Both the position numbers and the translations under genes were made by a program. 55,277 bases of DNA from Candidatus Nitrosopumilus sp. (lineage in GTDB: Archaea > Thermoproteota > Nitrososphaeria > Nitrososphaerales > Nitrosopumilaceae). This document shows positions 1-10,122 of the stretch, piece after piece. The first letter of the stretch is position 1. Every line of letters starts with the position of its first letter. The notes beneath the pieces were generated by a model. It worked only from the letters and a program-made list of their open reading frames with translations, was not told the DNA's origin and did not search any database. Location of the stretch: positions 1-55,277 of the forward strand of contig REGK01000002.1 in the NCBI GenBank assembly GCA_003702545.1. Reading direction: 5' to 3'.

Positions 1-125
1 CTACCATTGATATCAACTTCATCAATTAATTCTAGTTCTACAATTGATGTGTTAATTTCTGGATCTACAATCTTTGATAACTCGTCGAATAGTTTTACTC
101 GAAGCTGTTTGATATCTTGACTCAT
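1..125 (-). CDS. DUF59/MIP18-like protein, N-terminus (truncated by window edge)
   Basis: Reverse strand from ATG at 125: MSQDIKQLRVKLFDELSKIVDPEINTSIVELELIDEVDING..; 'DPEI..SIVELELI' resembles the DUF59 N-terminus (DPEIxxxxVxLGLI). Confidence 0.6.
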   Translation of the reverse strand, partial: MSQDIKQLRVKLFDELSKIVDPEINTSIVELELIDEVDING

Positions 126-174
126 GTGGGCAAAAGCGTCGATGCTATATATAACCATTCTAGAACCTTAGGTA

Positions 175-1632
175 ATGTATCGTTCACGTCTTGGAAATGA
201 TTTGAGTGATATTACTTTAGATTATGTTTCATCCATTGATGATGATAATGCAATCGCTTTTTATGATATTGTTGGAAGTCAAGCTCATGCTTTGATGTTA
301 TACCAACAAAATATAATCACAAAAAATGATGCAAAAAAGATTCTTTCTTCCTTAGAGACATTAAAAGATGAAACATTTGATTCATCATCAGGCGCTGAAG
401 ATATTCATGAATTAATTGAATCACTAGTAATCAAAAGAGCTGGAATGGCTAGTGGTGGTAAAATGCATACTGCACGTTCACGAAATGATCAAGTTGTTTT
501 AGATATCCGAATGAAGATTAGAGATGACATCAATATTATCTGTAATTGTCTCTTAGATACTATTGAAGCGCTAGTTTCTGTGGCTAAAAATCACCAAAAA
601 ACCATCATGCCACTTTACACTCATCTCCAACAAGCTCAAGCTGGTTTATTTTCACATTATCTTCTTGCACATGCGGATGTTTTGTCAAGAGACTTTCAAA
701 GACTCTATGGAACATTTGAAAGAATTAATCAAAGTCCATTGGGAGCAGGACCTGTTGGGGGAACAAGCATTCCAATTGATAGACATAGCACTGCAAAGAT
801 GCTGGGTTTTGATGATTTGGTTGAAAATTCAATTGATGCAACTAGTACTCGTGACTTTGTAGCCGAATATGTCTCAATGATCTCAATTCTGATGACCAAC
901 CTAAGTAAAATTGCTGAAGACTTTGTAATTTGGTCTACCTCTGAATTTTCCTTTGTTGAATTAGCTGATGAATTTACATCCCCATCAAGCGTAATGCCTC
1001 AAAAGAAAAATCCTGACATATTAGAACTAACTCGTGGAAAAACAGCTGAGGTAATTGGAAATCTTACTGCAATTTTAACTACTGTTAAAGGATTGGCTTC
1101 TGGTTATGGACGTGACTTGCAACAGATAAAATCTTCAATTTGGTCCACATCAAAAATTTCAATCAACACTCTTTTAATTTTCAAATCAATGCTTCTTACT
1201 TTGAAAGTAAATGAAAAACAAATGAAAAAAGTAACAGAATCTAGTAATCTTATTGCATTAGATATTGCAGAAAAATTAGTTCAAGAAGGAATTCCATTCC
1301 GTGTAACTCATAAAATTGCTGGGTCTTTAACCCAATTGGCACATTTATCAAAAAAACCAATCTCAAAACTTACTCCATCTGATATCAAAAAATCTGTGGT
1401 TGACACTAAAGTTGATCCTAACCTCGTCTCAGAAATAATTTCTTCTATAACTGTTGTATCCTCTCTAAAGGAGAGAAAATCCCATGGTTCTTCAGGTTAT
1501 GATGAACAAAAACGAATGATTTTAGATAGACTCAAAAAAATTAATGATTTTAGAACTGATCTTACTCATAGAGAAAACAAGATCAAATCTTCTCTTGAAG
1601 ATTTGAAAAAACAAATTGATGAAATTATTTAA
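175..1632 (+). CDS. argH: argininosuccinate lyase
   Basis: 485 aa; HTARSRNDQV and SSVMPQKKNPD signature of the fumarase/argininosuccinate lyase superfamily. Confidence 0.96.
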   Translation: MYRSRLGNDLSDITLDYVSSIDDDNAIAFYDIVGSQAHALMLYQQNIITKNDAKKILSSLETLKDETFDSSSGAEDIHELIESLVIKRAGMASGGKMHTARSRNDQVVLDIRMKIRDDINIICNCLLDTIEALVSVAKNHQKTIMPLYTHLQQAQAGLFSHYLLAHADVLSRDFQRLYGTFERINQSPLGAGPVGGTSIPIDRHSTAKMLGFDDLVENSIDATSTRDFVAEYVSMISILMTNLSKIAEDFVIWSTSEFSFVELADEFTSPSSVMPQKKNPDILELTRGKTAEVIGNLTAILTTVKGLASGYGRDLQQIKSSIWSTSKISINTLLIFKSMLLTLKVNEKQMKKVTESSNLIALDIAEKLVQEGIPFRVTHKIAGSLTQLAHLSKKPISKLTPSDIKKSVVDTKVDPNLVSEIISSITVVSSLKERKSHGSSGYDEQKRMILDRLKKINDFRTDLTHRENKIKSSLEDLKKQIDEII

Positions 1633-1648
1633 TGAAAAAGAAAAGTAG

Positions 1649-1722
1649 CGGGTCTAAAGGGATTCGGACCCTTGACAACCGGATTAAAAGTCCGGTGCGC
1701 TACCTGGCTGCGCCATAGACCC
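1649..1722 (-). tRNA. tRNA-Lys (anticodon TTT)
   Basis: Reverse strand GGGTCTATGGCGCAGCCAGGTAGCGCACCGGACTTTTAATCCGGTTGTCAAGGGTCCGAATCCCTTTAGACCC; cloverleaf arms pair. Confidence 0.95.
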
Positions 1723-1818
1723 TCACGAAAAATGCTTTACGTGTATAATTTAGTCTTTTACAAAATTTATTGTTGTGACAGAAACTTTTAATCTGGCAAT
1801 TTGATTCATTGAACTTGT

Positions 1819-1893
1819 GCCCTTGTAGTATAGCCCGGTCTAGAATTCGGCCCTGTCACGGCTGAGACGCGTGTTCAAATCCCGCCGAGGGCG
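1819..1893 (+). tRNA. tRNA-Asp (anticodon GTC), CCA encoded at 1894-1896
   Basis: GCCCTTG...CGAGGGC acceptor, anticodon loop CTGTCAC, T-arm GTTCAAATC. Confidence 0.93.
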
Positions 1894-2013
1894 CCATTAT
1901 TTTCATTCAATCAAATTTCGAACCGATCAGAATTGTTTTTTCGTTCTAAAACTAATGATTTGCAGTCTTTGTCACAAGAATATTAAAATTCAGGCTATTT
2001 TAGTAAAAATTTG

Positions 2014-2715
2014 ATGTCTGAAGAAAAAAAGGAAGATGTAGAAGAAAAAACTCCTGAAACTCAAAAAGTAGATTCTTCTTCAGATAAGGGTGAAAGTAGT
2101 TCTACAAACGCATCTGATGTTACTGCATCTGCTATGAAAGAAGCTGAACTTGCGGCAGAAGCAGCAGAGGCGGCAGAAGCAGCAGCAAAATCTGCAATTG
2201 AGAGGGCAGAAGCAGCAAAAGCAAAAGCTGAATCTGCAGCTGAGGAAGAATACAAAGTAATTGCAGCTGAAATAAAAGCAGAAGCAGCAAAAGCACCTGA
2301 TTATACCTTTAAGAGACAAGGTGAGGAAATCTTTAGACGTGAAATGGGTGAACCTGAATTTTGGTTAGAAAAAGATGATCGTTTTCCACGACCAATTTTA
2401 ACTGCTGAACAACAAGAATCTGTTACTAGACAAGTAGAAATCCCCCAAGATCAAACTCCTGCTTATAATCCGGAAAATGTTCTTAGTCCTGAATTTGAAG
2501 GAAAATCAAATTATGAACGAGGTGTAGATGAAATTTTAGAAGTTACAAAATTAAAACTTGAAACATTAAAGAATAATCCTGATGCAACAGAAAAAGAAAT
2601 CAAAGACACAGAAGATGAAATTACTTATTTAGAATCTTTACACGAAAATTACTTTATTGGAATGAATGTATTTAGAACAGCTCACGGTGGTAGAAGTAAA
2701 ATAAAAGCTAAATGA
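2014..2715 (+). CDS. hypothetical protein with Ala/Glu-rich coiled-coil-like N-terminus
   Basis: ORF immediately upstream of hemA; N-terminal low-complexity AEAAEAAEAAAKSAIERAEAAKAKAESAAEEE segment followed by a more complex C-terminal part. Confidence 0.75.
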   Translation: MSEEKKEDVEEKTPETQKVDSSSDKGESSSTNASDVTASAMKEAELAAEAAEAAEAAAKSAIERAEAAKAKAESAAEEEYKVIAAEIKAEAAKAPDYTFKRQGEEIFRREMGEPEFWLEKDDRFPRPILTAEQQESVTRQVEIPQDQTPAYNPENVLSPEFEGKSNYERGVDEILEVTKLKLETLKNNPDATEKEIKDTEDEITYLESLHENYFIGMNVFRTAHGGRSKIKAK

Positions 2716-2727
2716 GGATGAGATGTT

Positions 2728-3804
2728 TTGGGTAACGTAAGTTTTGATGTAATGAATGCACGAGTGACTTTCAAAAATGTACCGATTCACTCTTTATCAA
2801 AATTTGAATTCAAAGACGTGTCTGCTGCATGTGAAGAATTCAAAAAAATTCCTGGTGTTGATGAATGTATAATTATTCAAACTGCAAGCAGAGTTGAAAT
2901 CTTTACAGTAAGTAATGTTGAAGATGAAGATTCTCCTGATACAAGAAGAGATGAAGCAAAAGGTCTTATCTTAAATCAAGTTAAAGACACTTGGGTATCA
3001 CTATCCTCTTTAGAACAAATTGATATTGATCATTTTGATCAAACAATTGAAGTCTACAAAGGCAACGATGTGTATCTTAATTTATTACGTCTAGCTGCAG
3101 GACTTGATTCTTTTGTTGTAGGTAAGAGAGAAGTCTATGATGAAATTGTTCAATCTCTTGAAAAAGCAAAACAAGCAGGAACTTCTGGTAAGATTTTGAA
3201 CAAACTATTTGAAAGTGTCATTAGATTAGCCACAAAAATGAGAGATGCTACTGGAATTGAGAAAGATGTTATCTCTCTAGGTGATATTGCAGTAAAACTG
3301 GTTGATGAAAAAGCTGGGTTGGATGCTAAAAAGAAGGTATTGTTGATGGGAACTGGTGAATCTGCAGCACAGGTTGCAAAAACTCTCAACAAGAAAGAAA
3401 TTCCTTATGATGTTGCTAGCAGAACTTTTGATAGAGCTACAGGTTTTTCAGATGTTGTAGGTGGAACCCCTGTTGATTTTAATATTGCATTAGCAGGTTT
3501 AGACAAATATGATATTGTGTTTGTTGCAACAACTGCAGACTATTTCATAATCACTCATGAAAGAATTAGATTGGTTATGGAAGAAAAGAAGAAAGGTACT
3601 CTCATCATGGATATTTCAGAACCAAGAGCTGTAAATGAAGACATCACTTCTCTTCCCGGAATCAAATTATTGTTTAGAGATCAAATTGCTGAACTCTATG
3701 AAGAGAATGTTAAAGCCAGAAAAGGTATTGTTCCTGCAGTTGAAAAAATCATAGACAAAGAACTTCCTGTTTTGTCAGTTAGAATGCAAAAGTTAGAAAA
3801 CTAA
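2728..3804 (+). CDS. hemA: glutamyl-tRNA reductase
   Basis: 358 aa; conserved 'ECIIIQTASRVEIF', 'SFVVGKREVYDEIVQSLEKAKQAGTSGKILNKLFESVI' typical of GluTR. TTG start. Confidence 0.92.
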   Translation: MGNVSFDVMNARVTFKNVPIHSLSKFEFKDVSAACEEFKKIPGVDECIIIQTASRVEIFTVSNVEDEDSPDTRRDEAKGLILNQVKDTWVSLSSLEQIDIDHFDQTIEVYKGNDVYLNLLRLAAGLDSFVVGKREVYDEIVQSLEKAKQAGTSGKILNKLFESVIRLATKMRDATGIEKDVISLGDIAVKLVDEKAGLDAKKKVLLMGTGESAAQVAKTLNKKEIPYDVASRTFDRATGFSDVVGGTPVDFNIALAGLDKYDIVFVATTADYFIITHERIRLVMEEKKKGTLIMDISEPRAVNEDITSLPGIKLLFRDQIAELYEENVKARKGIVPAVEKIIDKELPVLSVRMQKLEN

Positions 3805-3809
3805 TTTTC

Positions 3810-3977
3810 TTAAAGACCTTGCTTTCTCAATAGAAATTGCATGATGGCTTCTTTAGAATAATCTATTCCATGTTCCTCTTCAGTGTGATTTCTAAAGTTT
3901 TCAATAACTTGTTCTGTCTCTCCATCAGCTACAAAATCACATTCAAAACCATAATCTCTACATTTGAGTTCTGTCAT
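3810..3977 (-). CDS. DUF1059-like small protein (55 aa)
   Basis: Not in supplied ORF track. MTELKCRDYGFECDFVADGETEQVIENFRNHTEEEHGIDYSKEAIMQFLLRKQGL; 'LKCRDxGFxCD' and 'H..EEHGI' fit DUF1059. Confidence 0.8.
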   Translation of the reverse strand: MTELKCRDYGFECDFVADGETEQVIENFRNHTEEEHGIDYSKEAIMQFLLRKQGL

Positions 3978-4060
3978 GCTTTTGAAAAAAAGTATTACTA
4001 TAAAAATCCACAGGTAATGTTGGTATAGTGATAATAGATCTTGAAAAGAAGATTTGTTTT

Positions 4061-4903
4061 TTATCCGTAGGATTCAAACTTGATACCAAAACTACCGTCT
4101 GGCTTTTTTTCATGTTCTGTAACAAAGCCTTGTGGTCCTAGAGAATCAATTACCCCATCGATGGTACCTTGATAACCACAAATGTAGATTATGGTATTTT
4201 CTGGAGTAATCTTTTCTCCTACCATTTCTTCTACAGGTGACATTCCTGTTTTTTTATCAGGTGCAAAGAATGATTCTACTCTGCCTACATGACCATTCCA
4301 TGATCTGTTGAAAAATTCCTTTGGTCTACTTATTGCTGCTCTATATCTAAAATTCCATTGGTCTCTTCCTCGTTTCTCACTTTCGTTCTCCAAGTCTGTA
4401 AAGAGACGCTTGTAACTTAATTCATCTACATAACTGGCACCATGTAAAACAACAACTTCTCTTTTGTCATTTGTGTCATGGAAGTGTTTTGCAAATGCAA
4501 CAAATGGTGCAATACCTGTACCGCCACCAACACAAATCACTCTTCTTTTATCCTCTTGTCCATTTGGAAGGACATCGCTAATTTGCAATGCTGTTCCACT
4601 AGGATCTCCTAACCAAACTTCATCGCCAACACTTGAATAGAATAATTCTGTAGTTACTCTACCTGGAAGTGGCTTTCTTACCCATCTAATTACAAATTCA
4701 AAATAATCTCTATTTTCTGCATGTGATGCAATTGAATATGCTCTTCTAACAATCTTTTTTTCTGCTGGTATTGGAACACCTATTGTCAAAAATTGACCTG
4801 TTTTGTATTCTGGCATTCCGCCTTCTGGAAGTAATCTAATAATGACGAGATCTTCTTTTAATAATTCTCTGTAAATGACCTTGGCCTTTGTCTCACTAAC
4901 CAT
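4061..4903 (-). CDS. ferredoxin-NADP reductase family oxidoreductase
   Basis: FAD-binding RRAYSIAS motif and NAD-binding GGGTGIAPFVAFAKH motif; C-terminal YICGYQGTIDGV. Confidence 0.88.
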   Translation of the reverse strand: MVSETKAKVIYRELLKEDLVIIRLLPEGGMPEYKTGQFLTIGVPIPAEKKIVRRAYSIASHAENRDYFEFVIRWVRKPLPGRVTTELFYSSVGDEVWLGDPSGTALQISDVLPNGQEDKRRVICVGGGTGIAPFVAFAKHFHDTNDKREVVVLHGASYVDELSYKRLFTDLENESEKRGRDQWNFRYRAAISRPKEFFNRSWNGHVGRVESFFAPDKKTGMSPVEEMVGEKITPENTIIYICGYQGTIDGVIDSLGPQGFVTEHEKKPDGSFGIKFESYG

Positions 4904-4980
4904 ACCACAAGTTTTTTCGCTACTTTGGATAAATATATTTCTCTTAAACTTGATGAAAAAATTAATTTCTTAACGAAAAA

Positions 4981-5790
4981 TTAGAAATTTTGTTCATTGA
5001 TTTGTGACATTATTTCATCAAGAATTTTCTGATTTGCAGCTGCGATAAAAGAAACTCTTGTGTCATAACTTAGATCTGCATCTAATGGATCCAGATTTGC
5101 ATCTAGCAATAATCCTCCAGCTTCTTTAACTATCAAATAACCTGCTGCAATATCTTGAATCCTTATCTTATCTCGTAAATCTATGAAAATATCCATTAAC
5201 CCCCTTGCAAATAATGCCATTTCAAGAGCATTAGCACCAAAATGTCTTGTATGGTTATGATTTTCAAAAATTGGATAAAGTTTCTTCATTAATTCAGTTG
5301 ATGCGCCTGATGTGTTAATTCCTACAATTTTGTAAATTGGGTCTTGATTGTGAACTTTCATTTGTTCTTGATTAAAATAAGATCCCTTGTCTTTTGATGC
5401 CCAATACATTTCACCATTATGTAGATTCGTGATAACTCCATCTGTGATGGAACTAAGTTTGTTTTCTGTTGCAAAAGCTAATGAACTACAAAAGAAGGGC
5501 ACACCTCTTACTGCATTTGCAGAACCATCAATTGCATCCATTATGACAAATCCTTTTGGCTCCTTTGATAATTCTACTCTACCACATTCTTCACCTAAAA
5601 CTATACATGGAAAATTAATTTCTTTTAGAAAATCAAGAACCGTTTTTTCAGCAACAATGTCTATGTTTCTTGAGATATCTCCACCAGCTCCTCTTCCAAA
5701 ATCTCCGGCAGCATGTTCAGTACCTGCAAGTTCTTTTACATTTTCATAAATCTTGTTTGAAACTTCGCGAAGAATTTCAATAACTTCCAT
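4981..5790 (-). CDS. inositol monophosphatase / archaeal FBPase family protein
   Basis: GEECG, 'VIMDAIDGSANAVRGVPFF' (DxxDGS) and 'IQDIAAGYLIVKEAGG' motifs. Confidence 0.88.
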   Translation of the reverse strand: MEVIEILREVSNKIYENVKELAGTEHAAGDFGRGAGGDISRNIDIVAEKTVLDFLKEINFPCIVLGEECGRVELSKEPKGFVIMDAIDGSANAVRGVPFFCSSLAFATENKLSSITDGVITNLHNGEMYWASKDKGSYFNQEQMKVHNQDPIYKIVGINTSGASTELMKKLYPIFENHNHTRHFGANALEMALFARGLMDIFIDLRDKIRIQDIAAGYLIVKEAGGLLLDANLDPLDADLSYDTRVSFIAAANQKILDEIMSQINEQNF

Positions 5791-5866
5791 AACAAAATAT
5801 ACTTGATTCGTAATTTAAGTGAAGAAAATTTTTCTCTTGAAAGCATAAATAACAACACATTGAATT

Positions 5867-6994
5867 TTGAATGTGAGTGGAAAAGACGAATCAATTTTTA
5901 GTAAAAGTGCTTTAATGGGAACAAAACCTGGAAAACAAATCATCAAACAGGGCTTATTCAAATCTAAGGGATTCAAATTATTTAATCAGTATAAACAAGA
6001 GGCTGAAGATGAGTTTCCTACATTTGCTAAAAGATTTGCAAAAAATCTATTTGAACAAATTAATGCTGATGAATCCCCAAACACCACACAACAGCAATTT
6101 GCTGAAGAAGTAGGCTCTACTGAAATTATTTTGAATGCATCTGAAATTGAGCCTATAAAATCAAAACTACAGGATTTTGACACCTTACATGATAGAGTAC
6201 TTAGAATTTTAAATTCTAATTTTGTCAAAATGACATTTCCTGTTTTTAATGGTCTTTTTGACGCATCTACCAATTATTTCAAAGACGATCCAAACACTAC
6301 CATGAGAGAAGATATTGTTGATGGTCACATTATTGCAATTGATCTCAGTGAACCAATGGATAGAATTGTAGATAAAGATGAAGACTTGGAATACTTGGAC
6401 GATTACAAATTAATGAATCCATATATTTTGAAACTTGCAAGAGAAAAAATTTCAAAAGGCGGTGAAGATGTACTCAAAGAATTTGAAGAGGGTTTTAAGC
6501 AAGCAAGAATTGGACAATACCTTGATACAAAATTAAAAGAAAAACCTACTGAAATTACTGAAGTAGAATTAATTGAAAGTTATAAAAAATATCGTTCTGT
6601 AATGGGAACTGCTGGTAGAAACATGGCTCTAAATCGAGCACCTTTAGCTGATATTTTTTACACTGGAATGGCAAAAGCTGCTGAATGTGTAGGGTGTGGG
6701 AATGAAATTGAAGATAGTATTAGGGATAAAGCTGCAAAAATTCCTTCCTGGCCATTATTTTATTCATTAAAGATGAATGATGCAAAACGTGGATTTGAAG
6801 AAACAATGAAACATAGTGAATCTTATTTGAGAGAAGCAAGAGATGCTTTAGAAAAATTACCTGATAATTTTTCACATACTAAATTTTTAGAATTCCTATT
6901 TCTTACTGTAGAACATTATAATCAATTTTGGTATAAGAAATTACAAGAAGAAAACATCTGGTCCGATTTGAACAAAAATCTTCCAAGAAAGTGA
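5867..6994 (+). CDS. conserved hypothetical protein, one CxxC (CVGCG)
   Basis: 375-aa ORF with 4-nt overlap to the rfcL reading frame; no family recognised. Confidence 0.75.
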   Translation: MNVSGKDESIFSKSALMGTKPGKQIIKQGLFKSKGFKLFNQYKQEAEDEFPTFAKRFAKNLFEQINADESPNTTQQQFAEEVGSTEIILNASEIEPIKSKLQDFDTLHDRVLRILNSNFVKMTFPVFNGLFDASTNYFKDDPNTTMREDIVDGHIIAIDLSEPMDRIVDKDEDLEYLDDYKLMNPYILKLAREKISKGGEDVLKEFEEGFKQARIGQYLDTKLKEKPTEITEVELIESYKKYRSVMGTAGRNMALNRAPLADIFYTGMAKAAECVGCGNEIEDSIRDKAAKIPSWPLFYSLKMNDAKRGFEETMKHSESYLREARDALEKLPDNFSHTKFLEFLFLTVEHYNQFWYKKLQEENIWSDLNKNLPRK

Positions 6995-8160
6995 TAAAAT
7001 TGATGTGGTCTGAAAAACACCGACCTCAAAATATCTCTGATATGGTTGGGAATGAAGAATCTCGTGCTGCAATCATGGAATGGTTTGCTAAATGGAAAAA
7101 AGGCACAAAACCTCTACTCCTGGTTGGCCCTCCTGGAATAGGAAAAACAACTATGGCATTCCTTGTTGCCAAACAATTTGGTTATGACATGATTGGGTTA
7201 AACGCTAGTGATGTTAGAAGTAAATCTCGAATTAATGAGATACTTACCCCTGTTTTGGGAAATGTAAGCGTTCTTGGAACTCCTATGATCTTTGTTGATG
7301 AAGTAGATGGAATTCATGGTCGTGGAGATTATGGCGGTGTTGCAGCACTTGTTGATATTCTAAAAGAACCAACAGTTCCAATTATTCTTGCCGCAAATGA
7401 TGACACTTCAGATAAAATGAAAAATATCAAAAAAGTTACCAAAACAATTTCTTTTAAAAAAATTCCTCCACGCCTTCTTCGAGTTTATTTAGAAAATGTT
7501 TTGAAAAAAGAAAATGCAAAACTCAGTCCCGGTTCATTAATCAAAGTAATTGACAAAGCTAGAGGTGACATACGCTCGATGATTAATTTAACACAGTCAA
7601 TGGTTACAGGATTTAATCCACAAACAGAAACTACCTTTGAAAATATTGATGTCGAAGATGGAATTAATGCATTTTTCAAATCAAAATCTGTTGAAGAAGC
7701 TAGAGGTGTTTTGTATTCAATGCAAATTGATCCTAGGGAAAAAATTAATGCATTTTACTCTAGTATTGTTACAAGTAGTTTAGATCCTGAAACATTTGCA
7801 AAATATTTAGAAATAATTTCTGAAGCTGATATGCTCTATGGAAAAATTGTCAGAACGCAAAATTGGAGATTACTCCGATACCTTAATGATATTTTGATCA
7901 AACTTTATCGTGATGATGATAGGGTTAGATATGCACAATACAATCTTTCGTGGCCTTTACTAAATAGAATTCGTTGGGATGGTGCAAAAATAAAATCACT
8001 TTCTTCTGTAATGGCAAAAAAATTACATTTGTCTTCTAGTGCATTTGTTACATTTGGGTTGCCTTTTGTTTTATTTTGTATAAAAAATAAAACCTTAGAA
8101 TTGGAACTAGAAGAAACGTTTGGTGATATTATTCAAAAGGAGATTGAAATGATACCATGA
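6991..8160 (+). CDS. rfcL: replication factor C large subunit (clamp loader)
   Basis: 'MWSEKHRPQNISDMVGN', Walker A GPPGIGKTT, 'IFVDEVDGI' Walker B. Start may be ATG at 7003. Confidence 0.93.
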   Translation: MIKLMWSEKHRPQNISDMVGNEESRAAIMEWFAKWKKGTKPLLLVGPPGIGKTTMAFLVAKQFGYDMIGLNASDVRSKSRINEILTPVLGNVSVLGTPMIFVDEVDGIHGRGDYGGVAALVDILKEPTVPIILAANDDTSDKMKNIKKVTKTISFKKIPPRLLRVYLENVLKKENAKLSPGSLIKVIDKARGDIRSMINLTQSMVTGFNPQTETTFENIDVEDGINAFFKSKSVEEARGVLYSMQIDPREKINAFYSSIVTSSLDPETFAKYLEIISEADMLYGKIVRTQNWRLLRYLNDILIKLYRDDDRVRYAQYNLSWPLLNRIRWDGAKIKSLSSVMAKKLHLSSSAFVTFGLPFVLFCIKNKTLELELEETFGDIIQKEIEMIP

Positions 8161-8468
8161 GTTGGAGAAAAATCCCCATGAAGTTCCCTGGAACTTGTAT
8201 TGTATGTAATGAAAAAATTGAGATTAATGAAATTGGTCTTTGGGCAAAAGGACTAGGTGTGAAACATGAAAAATGTGCTGAAATTAATGAATTACAGTGT
8301 ATAGTATGTGGTGGTCCTGCTGGATGTCAACAATGTGAGTTTCAGGAAAGCTGTGATATTGCTAATGTCTCTCAATTTTGTATGTGTAAGAACTGCAGTG
8401 AGCAAAAAAGCACTTTTCATTCATACCAGAAAGCAACCAATAAAAAATTCCCAATTATTAACTCATAA
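8157..8468 (+). CDS. Cys-rich putative zinc-binding protein
   Basis: 103 aa with multiple CxxC pairs (TCIVC, QCIVC, GCQQC, CMCKNC); ATGA overlap with rfcL. Confidence 0.75.
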   Translation: MSWRKIPMKFPGTCIVCNEKIEINEIGLWAKGLGVKHEKCAEINELQCIVCGGPAGCQQCEFQESCDIANVSQFCMCKNCSEQKSTFHSYQKATNKKFPIINS

Positions 8469-8574
8469 TTTTCCAATTTCTTTTCAAACTCGTCTATTAT
8501 TCTCTAAAAAATTTCGATCCAAATTTCTGTAAACTAAATTAATATAGGAAACCGTTTTGGATTAGATTACTATC

Positions 8575-10122
8575 ATGCATTCAGAAAAACTGGAAGATTA
8601 TGGTAACAAACACAAAACATCTCAACAAGGTGGTGGTCAAGATAGGATCAAAGCACAGCATGATAAAGGCAAATTAACTGCTAGAGAAAGAATCGATCTT
8701 CTATTGGATGAGGGTAGTTTTACCGAAATAGATCCAATGGTAACTCATCATTATCATGAATATGATATGCAGAAAAAGAAATTCTTTACTGATGGTGTAG
8801 TTGGTGGTTATGGAAATGTCAACGGTAGACAAATCTTCGTATTTGCTTATGATTTCACAGTTCTTGGTGGAACCTTAAGTCAAATGGGTGCAAAAAAAAT
8901 TACTAAACTAATGGATCATGCAGTTAGAACTGGATGTCCTGTTATTGGAATCATGGATTCTGGTGGTGCAAGAATTCAAGAAGGAATAATGAGTCTTGAT
9001 GGATTTGCAGATATCTTTTATCATAACCAATTAGCTTCAGGAGTTGTTCCTCAAATTACAGCAAGTATTGGTCCTTCTGCAGGAGGTTCAGTATATTCAC
9101 CAGCCATGACAGACTTTGTCGTAATGGTGGAAAAGGCAGGATCAATGTTTGTTACTGGTCCTGATGTTGTAAAGACCGTTTTGGGTGAAGAAATTTCAAT
9201 GGATGATCTTGGTGGAGCTATGACACATGGTTCAAAAAGTGGAGTTGCACATTTTGTTGCACAAAACGAATACGAATGCATGGACTACATCAAGAAACTA
9301 ATCTCTTACATTCCACAAAACAATTCTGAAGAACCTCCAAAAATAAAAACTGATGATGATCCAAATAGATTAGATAATAATCTCATTAATGTTATACCTG
9401 AAAATCCATTACAACCTTATGATATGAAAGAAATCATCAACTCCATTGTGGATAATCATGAGTTCTTTGAAGTTCATGAGCTATTTGCACCAAATATTGT
9501 TGTGGGTTATGCTAGGATGGATGGTCAAGTAGTTGGAATAATTGCAAATAATCCGATGCATTTGGCAGGAGCACTTGATATTGATTCATCAAACAAATCT
9601 GCACGTTTCATTAGGTTTTGTGATGCATTTAACATCCCAATAATCACACTAGTAGATACACCAGGTTACATGCCAGGTTCTAATCAAGAACACAATGGTA
9701 TCATAAGACATGGTAGTAAGTTGCTTTATGCATATTGTGAAGCAACAGTTCCAAGAATTACACTTGTAATTGGAAAAGCATATGGTGGTGCATACATTGC
9801 AATGGGAAGTAAGAATCTTAGAACTGACATTAATTATGCATGGCCAACTGCACGTTGTGCTGTATTAGGTGGAGAAGCTGCTGTAAAAATCATGAATAGA
9901 AAAGACTTGGCAGATGCAGACAACCCTGAAGAACTTAAGAAGAAATTAATTGATGAGTTTACAGAAAAATTCGAAAATCCATATGTTGCAGCATCTCATG
10001 GAACCGTTGATAATGTAATTGATCCTGCAGAAACAAGACCTATGTTAATTAAAGCTCTTAAAATGCTTGCAAACAAAAGAGACAAACAACTTCCTAGAAA
10101 ACATGGAAATATCAATTTGTGA
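8575..10122 (+). CDS. pccB: acetyl-CoA/propionyl-CoA carboxylase, carboxyltransferase subunit
   Basis: 515 aa; 'KLTARERIDLLLDEGSF', 'DSGGARIQEGI', 'VDTPGYMPGSNQEHNGIIRHG' typical of acyl-CoA carboxylase beta subunits. Confidence 0.95.
   Translation: MHSEKLEDYGNKHKTSQQGGGQDRIKAQHDKGKLTARERIDLLLDEGSFTEIDPMVTHHYHEYDMQKKKFFTDGVVGGYGNVNGRQIFVFAYDFTVLGGTLSQMGAKKITKLMDHAVRTGCPVIGIMDSGGARIQEGIMSLDGFADIFYHNQLASGVVPQITASIGPSAGGSVYSPAMTDFVVMVEKAGSMFVTGPDVVKTVLGEEISMDDLGGAMTHGSKSGVAHFVAQNEYECMDYIKKLISYIPQNNSEEPPKIKTDDDPNRLDNNLINVIPENPLQPYDMKEIINSIVDNHEFFEVHELFAPNIVVGYARMDGQVVGIIANNPMHLAGALDIDSSNKSARFIRFCDAFNIPIITLVDTPGYMPGSNQEHNGIIRHGSKLLYAYCEATVPRITLVIGKAYGGAYIAMGSKNLRTDINYAWPTARCAVLGGEAAVKIMNRKDLADADNPEELKKKLIDEFTEKFENPYVAASHGTVDNVIDPAETRPMLIKALKMLANKRDKQLPRKHGNINL

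Noticed and set aside
2061-2319. Ser/Ala- and Cys/Phe-rich minus-strand ORFs
   Set aside because: Shadow ORFs of the GCA/GAA-rich repeat coding region of the hypothetical gene 2014-2715.
3837-4028. 63-aa plus ORF
   Set aside because: Antisense to the DUF1059-like gene.
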